In this document: positions 58,455 through 64,000 of the stretch, in pieces
Position numbering within the stretch: position 1 is the first letter of the stretch
How the letters are laid out: each line of letters starts with the position of its first letter
Origin: an uncultured Bacteroidota bacterium
GTDB lineage: Bacteria; Bacteroidota; Bacteroidia; Bacteroidales; P3
Direction of reading: 5' to 3'
NCBI GenBank assembly: GCA_902790215.1
Contig: CADAQX010000010.1
Coordinates: 1 to 64,000 of the forward strand
DNA length: 64,000 bases
Notes under the pieces: model-generated
Databases searched by the model: none
Told to the model about the DNA's origin: nothing
Seen by the model: only the letters and a program-made list of their open reading frames with translations
Position numbers and translations under genes: made by a program

Positions 58455-59933
58455 CTACTCCTCGTCCGAAGCCTCTTTTCCTCCACGTCTGCGCTTCCAA
58501 ACATAAAAGAGCAGGGTGAGGGCAAAGGTGATTGCGGCGCCGATGGTGTAGCCCAGCCAGCGCGGAATAAAGGAACCCAGGCCTTCTTTCTCGGCCACAA
58601 AGAGGAAACACCCTGTCACCATGGTCATGAACATGGCGGGCAGCAGGGTGATAATGTAGGGTTTATGCTTGTAGCAGAGATATACCGTGAGCGTCCACAG
58701 CGTGACGGTGGCCAGCACCTGGTTGCTCCATGCAAAGTAACGCCATATCACGTCAAAGCCTTTGGCATCAATAAGCGAATAGACCAACACACCTGCGGTC
58801 ACGGCAAAGATGGGCAGTGCCACAAAGAGGCGGTTCTTGACAGGTTTCTGCTCGTAGTGCAGGAAGTCGGCCACAATCAGGCGAGCGGAACGCAAGGCCG
58901 TGTCGCCACTGGTGACGGCGGCACTGATGACACCCAGCACACAGATGACAGCGATGACCTTGGGGAACCACGCATTGGCAATCACACCCACCATGGCATT
59001 GCCGCCCAGCGTGGCACCCGTCTCAGGATTGACGGTGAGCTGCTGCAGCATCGGGTCGTGGTAGAACACCGTGGCGGCAGCCGCCCAGATAAGGGCAACC
59101 ACACCCTCGGTGATCATGGCACCGTAGAAGACCGGACGCGCCTGCTTTTCGTTGGTCATGCAACGCGCCATAAGCGGCGACTGCGTGGCATGGAAACCGC
59201 TGATGGCTCCGCAGGCAATGCTGATGAACATCATGGGGAATATCGGGTTATGGGCGGCATCGGGATGCTGGTTCTGCAATCCCTGCCACACCTCGGGCAG
59301 TGCCGGACGATAGACAATGAATGCCACCACGATGGCCAGCGCCATGCCCAGCAGCAGGAAACCGAAAATAGGGTAAATCTTGCCGATAAGCTTGTCAATA
59401 GGCAGCAGTGTGGCGACAAGATAATAGGCAAAGATGATACCCACCCACAGGAACACATTCCAATCCGGGGTGAAGTTCTGGTTCAGCAGCACAGCGGGGG
59501 TATTGACAAACACGGCGCCGACAAGAATCATCAGCAGCACCGTGAAGATGCGCATAAACTGCTTCACGCCGTTGCCGAGATAGGCACCGTGAATCTCCGG
59601 CAGCGAGGCTCCGTCCCTGCGGATGGAGATAAACCCCGCAATAAAGTCATGGACAGCACCCGCAAAGATGCTGCCGAAGACAATCCACAGAAACGACGCC
59701 GTGCCGAACTGCGCACCCATAATGGCTCCGCAGATGGGACCGACACCGGCAATGTTCAAAAACTGGATAAGGTAGATGCGCCACGGCTTCATCGGCACAT
59801 AATCCACCCCGTCGGGGTGCGCCACAGCAGGAGTGACCCGTTTCGGATCCACCACCAAAACTCGCTCGATAATCTTGGAATACACCAAATAACCAAGCAC
59901 TAAAAGCACTATTGCAATAAGAAAAGTAACCAT
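58455..59933 (-). CDS. cstA: Carbon-starvation protein A family transporter
   Basis: A 492-aa protein with many transmembrane helices: VTFLIAIVLLVLGYLVYSKI at the start, then the conserved VVDPKRVTPAVAHPDGVDYVP, FLNIAGVGPICGAIMGAQFG, FAGAVHDFIAGFISIRRDGASLPE and AISGFHATQSPLMARCM. CstA proteins are pyruvate or peptide transporters used when carbon is scarce. The C-terminus ends in a short basic, Glu-rich tail. It is monocistronic, with a promoter at 59956-59963, divergent from the next gene. Confidence 0.93.
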   Translation of the reverse strand: MVTFLIAIVLLVLGYLVYSKIIERVLVVDPKRVTPAVAHPDGVDYVPMKPWRIYLIQFLNIAGVGPICGAIMGAQFGTASFLWIVFGSIFAGAVHDFIAGFISIRRDGASLPEIHGAYLGNGVKQFMRIFTVLLMILVGAVFVNTPAVLLNQNFTPDWNVFLWVGIIFAYYLVATLLPIDKLIGKIYPIFGFLLLGMALAIVVAFIVYRPALPEVWQGLQNQHPDAAHNPIFPMMFISIACGAISGFHATQSPLMARCMTNEKQARPVFYGAMITEGVVALIWAAAATVFYHDPMLQQLTVNPETGATLGGNAMVGVIANAWFPKVIAVICVLGVISAAVTSGDTALRSARLIVADFLHYEQKPVKNRLFVALPIFAVTAGVLVYSLIDAKGFDVIWRYFAWSNQVLATVTLWTLTVYLCYKHKPYIITLLPAMFMTMVTGCFLFVAEKEGLGSFIPRWLGYTIGAAITFALTLLFYVWKRRRGGKEASDEE

Positions 59934-59955
59934 AACTTAATCTTTTTTCGGGTTG

Positions 59956-60024
59956 CAAAGATACGATTTTTTTTGAAAATTTCTATTTTCATGATTCAAA
60001 TCCCAATTTTTCTTCGTATCTTTG
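59956..60024. promoter_or_regulatory. Divergent promoters for cstA and the secreted protein
   Basis: CAAAGATA at 59956-59963 (TATCTTTG on the minus strand) is 23 bases before the cstA ATG. TATCTTTG at 60017-60024 (plus strand) is 30 bases before ATG 60054. The upstream in-frame ATG at 59973 is therefore outside the transcript. Confidence 0.65.
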
Positions 60025-60053
60025 CCAAACGAAATCAAAATAATCATTTTACT

Positions 60054-60812
60054 ATGAAAAAAGCATTATTAATTGTCGCAATGGCAGTTATCATGGCCAC
60101 TGGAGCCTCTGCCCAAGAAACAAAAACTCCAACTAAAAGTCAGTTCACCATCAACACGCGTGCATGGTCATCCAACTATTGGACCACCCTGCTCTACAAC
60201 ATCGCACGCGATGCTGTGACCTATCTTGTCTTCGACAACAATCCCGCTATTGAGGCCGCTATCCCCAGCGCCGACCTCGCCTTTCCCATCGGCATGGGCA
60301 AAGAGGGATTTGCTGACCCTAACGACATCTATGGTCCCTACCACCGTGCCTTCGGAACACCCTTCAAACGCCTCGGCGACTTCAGCATAGGTCTCGATGC
60401 CTCCTGGGTGCCCTCGGTTGTAGGTGTCTATGCCGGTGCCTACTACAAGAGCCAGGAAATATGCTTCATGGCCAACGACCAGAACCTGCGCGGCAACTAC
60501 TTCCAGCCCCGTGCCGGACTCGTTATTGGCGGTAAGAGCACCGCCCTCGAGGCTGGTGTATTCTACGACTACACCGTCGGCTGCACCGGCACCTCGCAGG
60601 TTTTCGGCACCCCCAACAAAGACATGATTGCAAGCGGCTTGGGTCTCGACTTTGCCATCTCCTACGCCAACAAGGCCAACTCCCGCAAAGTCCTGCTCAT
60701 GTTCTCCATGCCCCTCCACAACTTCCTCAACGAAGACTACACCGGCGGCATGCTGAAAGGCAAGGTACGCAAAGTAGGCTACCTCATGCTCACCCACCGC
60801 ATCATCTTCTAA
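60054..60812 (+). CDS. Secreted protein of unknown function, probable outer-membrane beta-barrel
   Basis: A 252-aa protein with a signal peptide (MKKALLIVAMAVIMATGASAQ). The body shows alternating amphipathic strands rich in Gly and aromatics (FSIGLDASWVPSVVGVYAGAYYKS, RAGLVIGGKSTALEAGVFYDYTVG, GLDFAISYANKANSRKVLLMFSMPL). It closes with YLMLTHRIIF, a terminal-Phe strand typical of outer-membrane barrels. No family is recognised. It is monocistronic, with promoter and terminator. Codon use is strongly biased toward preferred codons, suggesting good expression. Confidence 0.65.
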   Translation: MKKALLIVAMAVIMATGASAQETKTPTKSQFTINTRAWSSNYWTTLLYNIARDAVTYLVFDNNPAIEAAIPSADLAFPIGMGKEGFADPNDIYGPYHRAFGTPFKRLGDFSIGLDASWVPSVVGVYAGAYYKSQEICFMANDQNLRGNYFQPRAGLVIGGKSTALEAGVFYDYTVGCTGTSQVFGTPNKDMIASGLGLDFAISYANKANSRKVLLMFSMPLHNFLNEDYTGGMLKGKVRKVGYLMLTHRIIF

Positions 60813-60834
60813 TCCCAAACCGGATACCACAACA

Positions 60835-60870
60835 CAAGCCCGCACACCCCAGCGCGGGCTTGTTTTTTTA
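60835..60870 (+). terminator. Intrinsic terminator
   Basis: CAAGCCCGC and GCGGGCTTG form a 9-bp stem followed by TTTTTTTA, 22 bases after the stop. Confidence 0.9.
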
Positions 60871-60955
60871 ACCCAAATCCAATCCTCAACAAGTCGAAGA
60901 CCACTCGTCACCCGTCCCTCGCCTCCCCACCCGCAGCAGTTCACGTTTTCGGCTG

Positions 60956-60963
60956 CAAAGATA
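60956..60963 (-). promoter_or_regulatory. Orphan leftward -7 box
   Basis: CAAAGATA reads TATCTTTG on the minus strand, but no plausible minus-strand gene lies downstream. Transcription from it would run antisense into the terminator and gene at 60054-60812. The remaining spacer (60870-61100) is C-rich with no recognisable gene. Confidence 0.35.
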
Positions 60964-61104
60964 CAAAAGTCTCCTACAACGCATCCCTCAACTTACCGAT
61001 ACTTACGCAAAGAGCCCGCAACCCCCTCATCCCCAACCCACATTTTTTTCGCCACCGCCGACAAATCCCCCTCACAAACCATACACAAATTCAAAAAATA
61101 TTCG

Positions 61105-61112
61105 TATCTTTG
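61105..61112 (+). promoter_or_regulatory. -7 box for cas9
   Basis: TATCTTTG in the context TTCGTATCTTTGCAAAA. A transcript from here has a leader of about 145 bases before ATG 61262, fully overlapping the predicted antisense tracrRNA. Confidence 0.55.
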
Positions 61113-61144
61113 CAAAATCAAAAGAGGGAATGCAAGCCATTCAC

Positions 61145-61221
61145 AAAACAATGAACCCTACGCAAAGCGCAGGGTTCCAGAAATCTTCGGCTTATAGCCT
61201 TATTGTGAAAAGCTTAAAAAG
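61145..61221 (-). ncRNA. Predicted tracrRNA, antisense to the cas9 leader
   Basis: Read on the minus strand, the -7 box TATCTTTG (plus 61228-61235) is followed by a probable anti-repeat (CATCATCTTTTTAAGCTTTT), then CACAATAAGGCT, the motif typical of type II-C tracrRNAs. A GGCT-ata-AGCC hairpin comes next, then the hairpin AACCCTGCGC-ttt-GCGTAGGGTT (plus 61154-61176) and TTGTTTT. It would pair with crRNA repeats and load Cas9. The matching CRISPR repeat should start like TTGTGAAAAGCTTAAAAAG but is outside the window. Ends are approximate. Confidence 0.7.
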
Positions 61222-61261
61222 ATGATGCAAAGATAATGATTATTTTTGAAACAACAACATT

Positions 61262-64000
61262 ATGAGTCAAAAAATATTAGGAATAGACCTTGGCACCAGT
61301 TCGTTAGGAATCGCTGTAAGAGACACAGACCTCGGCAAAAACATTGCCGAGCAGTTGGAATATTACACGTCCATAATTTTTCCCTCAGGGGTTGGAACAG
61401 ACAAAAGTGGGGAATATTCATACGCCGCCAAGAGAACCAAATTCCGTTCTACAAGACGACTCTATCAATCACGAAAATACAGGATATGGGCCACACTGCG
61501 CCTACTTATTGAGCACGGATGCTGTCCTTTAAAAGTCGAAGAACTTGACCGATGGGCTCGGTACGACAAGGAAAAAGGTTTGAAACGGCAATACCCCATC
61601 GATGCCAAGGTGTTCGAACAATGGGTTAGGCTGGACTTCAACTGCGACGGTATGCCCGAATACAAAAGCCCCTACCAACTTCGGAAAGAACTCATGGAGC
61701 ATGAACTGGATTGGAACAACCCCACAGACCGCTACAAATTCGGACGTGCCATGTACCACATAGCCCAACGTCGTGGTTTTAAAAGCAGCAAGGGCGAAAC
61801 CCTGAAAGAATCCAAGGAGGACGCAGATGTTGACACCATAGACATCAGTGGTGAGATGAAGAAATCGGAAGAAAAAACATCCCACAAGTTGAGTGAATAC
61901 ATGGTCGAACACAACCTCCCGACTGCGGGATGTGCTTTTGCAAGACTGGAACAAGAAGGTGTTCGCGTGAGAAACAGCGAGTACAAAGCCGTGCAGTCAC
62001 AATACCGCGATGAGGTGGATAAGATTTGCAAATACCAGCATATTGACGAGATTGCACCAGAATTACACCGAAGCCTCATCAGTACAAAAAAGGGAGAAGG
62101 CACAATCTTTTACCGCCGCCCACTGCGGTCGCAGAAAGGGCTGGTGGGAAAATGCACACTGGAGCCTACTCATCGTCGCTGCCCCATTAGCCATCCCGAC
62201 TTCGAGGAATTCAGAGCCTTGTCGTTTATCAATAACATCAAGTACCGCCTAAGCGCCGAAGAAGAATGGAAGACCCTAACAGCGGACGAACGTCAAGAGC
62301 TTTTCGAAAGCCTTTTCACCCGTGCCAATGCAACATTCAAATTTGAGGACATCCGCAAATGGTTGGAGAAAAAGCTCCAGTCGTCGCATCTTGATTACAA
62401 CAACCGAACCATCAACTACCGAGACCACACCACTGTGGCGGGATGTCCCGTAATCAGTCGCTTGAAGAAGATATTAGGTGACAACTGGCGTTCCAGCACA
62501 ATTATCACAGAGAAATCACGCACCAACTTCCACACAGGTGAAGTCCACAACGTTAGTTACAATTACACAGACATCTGGCACTTAGCGTACTGCAGCGACG
62601 ATTTCGAGGAACTGGCTGAATTCTCCGAAAAACAGATGAGGCTTACCAAAGAGCAATGCAGTCAAATGACAAGACTATGGAGCTCCATCCAAGAAGGGTA
62701 TGCCTCGCTCAGCCAAAAAGCCATACACAACATTTTGCCATTCCTCCGCAAAGGCATCATCTACAGTGAAGCTGTAGCCTTTGCCAAGATACCCGACATC
62801 ATAGGACACAACCGATGGGAGCAGCAGGGCAACGACATCATGGAGGGATTACGGCACCATATGCAAGAAAACGAGTACCGCCGGATGATATACGGTATCA
62901 CCAATACCCTTATCGCCAACTACAAAACAAGAGTACTTGATGAACAAGAAAGCCGACACAACACCGACTACGTACTTAACGACACAGACAAAGAAAAAAT
63001 ACGCAATTGCATCATCGAAACACTCAGCGCAAGTCGATGGAATAGCCTTTGCCAACAAGAAAAAGCCAACCTGCAACAAAATGTAGAACATCTCTATCAA
63101 CAGTTTTTTGCGAGTTCCGAGAAAGAATACTGCAAACTACCCCGTCAGAGCAATGCGATGAAGTCATATATGATGGAGCAATTTCCCGATATTGACAAAA
63201 AACTGTGGGACACCCTTTACCACCATTCTCAAATAGATATGTTCCCCCACGGAAAAGAGATGACAGAAGAGGTGGATGGAAGAATAATGCAATACTTCCA
63301 ACTGGGCAAGCCCGATATAGGGGCAATCAAGAACCCGGTGGCACTACGAGCCCTACACGTCCTCCGGCGGGCTGTCAACGAACTGCTGAAACATGGCATT
63401 ATCGACGAGACAACCCGTGTGGTGGTCGAGACCGCTCGGGAGATGAACGATGCCAATTGGCGTAAGGCTATAGAAATGTATCAGAAGGCACGTGAGAAAG
63501 AGAACGATGCCATAATCGATATAATCAAAGAATTCCGTCCCAACTACACCGATGCCGACATCGAGAAAGGCAGACTGCTATTTGAACAGAACATTGTTCC
63601 TCAGACTACAAGAACTCAAAGAGAAAAAGCCGAGAAGTTTGCCCTTGACATGCAGAAATACAAACTCTGGCAAGAACAAAAATTCCAATGCCTGTACACT
63701 GGAAAGTTCATCAGTCTTTCTGACCTTTTTGCAGACAACACGGTTGACATCGAGCACACTATACCACGAAGCATCTCCTTCGACGACTCCTTGGCAAATA
63801 GAACAGTGTGTGACGCTCACTTCAACCGTTCTGAAAAAGGGAATCGCATTCCTTCGGAACTATCCAACTACGAAGACATCAAAGACCGCATCAAACCATG
63901 GGAAGAAAAAGTAATACACATTAAGTCACAGATTGAGCTATGGAAAGGCAAAGCCAAGACCGCCGCCACGATGGAACGCAAGAACGAATGCCTGCAACAG
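61262..64000 (+). CDS. cas9: CRISPR-associated endonuclease Cas9 (type II-C-like, 3' end outside window)
   Basis: 913 codons without a stop to the window edge. RuvC-I is QKILGIDLGTSSLGIAV (D9 catalytic). An arginine-rich bridge helix follows (RTKFRSTRRLYQSRKYR). A helical REC lobe runs to about residue 690, and RuvC-II is TRVVVETAREMND (E723). The HNH domain has VDIEHTIPRSISFDDSLANR (H832 as general base) with FNRSEKGNRIPSE. RuvC-III and the PAM-interacting domain are missing because of the window end. II-C enzymes of Bacteroidota are about 1,400-1,500 residues. It cuts DNA guided by crRNA:tracrRNA. No frame break was seen in my translation. cas1, cas2 and the array are expected downstream. 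Confidence 0.97.
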   Translation, partial: MSQKILGIDLGTSSLGIAVRDTDLGKNIAEQLEYYTSIIFPSGVGTDKSGEYSYAAKRTKFRSTRRLYQSRKYRIWATLRLLIEHGCCPLKVEELDRWARYDKEKGLKRQYPIDAKVFEQWVRLDFNCDGMPEYKSPYQLRKELMEHELDWNNPTDRYKFGRAMYHIAQRRGFKSSKGETLKESKEDADVDTIDISGEMKKSEEKTSHKLSEYMVEHNLPTAGCAFARLEQEGVRVRNSEYKAVQSQYRDEVDKICKYQHIDEIAPELHRSLISTKKGEGTIFYRRPLRSQKGLVGKCTLEPTHRRCPISHPDFEEFRALSFINNIKYRLSAEEEWKTLTADERQELFESLFTRANATFKFEDIRKWLEKKLQSSHLDYNNRTINYRDHTTVAGCPVISRLKKILGDNWRSSTIITEKSRTNFHTGEVHNVSYNYTDIWHLAYCSDDFEELAEFSEKQMRLTKEQCSQMTRLWSSIQEGYASLSQKAIHNILPFLRKGIIYSEAVAFAKIPDIIGHNRWEQQGNDIMEGLRHHMQENEYRRMIYGITNTLIANYKTRVLDEQESRHNTDYVLNDTDKEKIRNCIIETLSASRWNSLCQQEKANLQQNVEHLYQQFFASSEKEYCKLPRQSNAMKSYMMEQFPDIDKKLWDTLYHHSQIDMFPHGKEMTEEVDGRIMQYFQLGKPDIGAIKNPVALRALHVLRRAVNELLKHGIIDETTRVVVETAREMNDANWRKAIEMYQKAREKENDAIIDIIKEFRPNYTDADIEKGRLLFEQNIVPQTTRTQREKAEKFALDMQKYKLWQEQKFQCLYTGKFISLSDLFADNTVDIEHTIPRSISFDDSLANRTVCDAHFNRSEKGNRIPSELSNYEDIKDRIKPWEEKVIHIKSQIELWKGKAKTAATMERKNECLQQ

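Noticed and set aside
59973-60053. Upstream start (59973) for the secreted protein before the terminator
   Set aside because: It lies before the promoter box at 60017-60024, and the signal peptide begins cleanly at 60054.
60168-60944. 258-codon minus-strand ORF downstream of the orphan promoter box
   Set aside because: Its composition (Gly/Val/Glu-rich, no motif) is a reverse shadow of the secreted protein at 60054, which has signal peptide, promoter and terminator.

Overview
The window looks like a chromosomal segment of an anaerobic, mid-GC member of the Bacteroidota, most likely order Bacteroidales. Three things point there. Many genes are preceded by the Bacteroidota promoter -7 box TAnnTTTG. 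Secreted proteins carry type IX secretion (T9SS) sorting tails. Lineage-typical genes are present: a DUF4295 protein beside rpmG, a large YidC, an Oar-like TonB receptor, and a type II-C-like Cas9. I cannot name the genus from sequence alone. I see no rRNA or tRNA genes, CRISPR repeats or prophage.

Layout. 1-9.6 kb: end of a T9SS protein, a repeat-rich spacer, a BspA-like protein, a GH2 glycosidase fused to an aldose epimerase, a TPR protein, a dihydroorotate dehydrogenase-like protein, kdsA, a DnaQ-type exonuclease and rpmG-DUF4295. 9.9-15.6 kb (minus strand): yidC, nhaD, an unknown membrane-anchored protein and an acyltransferase. 15.8-25.4 kb: a lipoprotein, the N-terminal half of transketolase, T9SS and vWA surface proteins, a tannase-like lipoprotein, an acetyltransferase and small proteins. 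25.5-36.8 kb: a defence island. 36.8-39.1 kb: the C-terminal half of transketolase with a zinc-ribbon tail, and a WG-repeat gene. 39.6-43.8 kb: a giant T9SS adhesin-like protein. 43.9-49.1 kb: small lipoprotein and membrane genes leading to an intact LOG-family gene and a Cas4-like nuclease. 49.2-60.8 kb: mostly minus strand, with Dus, an Oar-like receptor, a nucleoside permease, a 5'-nucleotidase, a SIMPL protein and CstA. 61.1-64 kb: a predicted antisense tracrRNA and the first 913 codons of cas9, cut by the window end.

The defence island has the order hsdM1-hsdM2-rhuM-hsdS-SIR2-herA-hsdR. A complete SIR2-HerA anti-phage pair is thus nested, with overlapping or near-touching genes, inside a type I restriction-modification operon that has two different methyltransferase subunits. 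The SIR2-HerA part is visibly more AT-rich than the hsdM and hsdR genes around it.

The most unusual signal is a shared insertion architecture. The defence island lies between a 40-codon copy of the transketolase C-half 5' end and the intact gene. The WG-repeat gene lies between the 3' end of that same gene and a second 210-bp copy of it. A series of small genes lies upstream of an intact LOG-family gene and is punctuated by three truncated copies of the LOG start. Together these suggest repeated insertion with target duplication at gene ends. Two copies of a MITE-like non-coding element, one with perfect 15-bp terminal inverted repeats, and many low-complexity heptad repeats mark the spacers.
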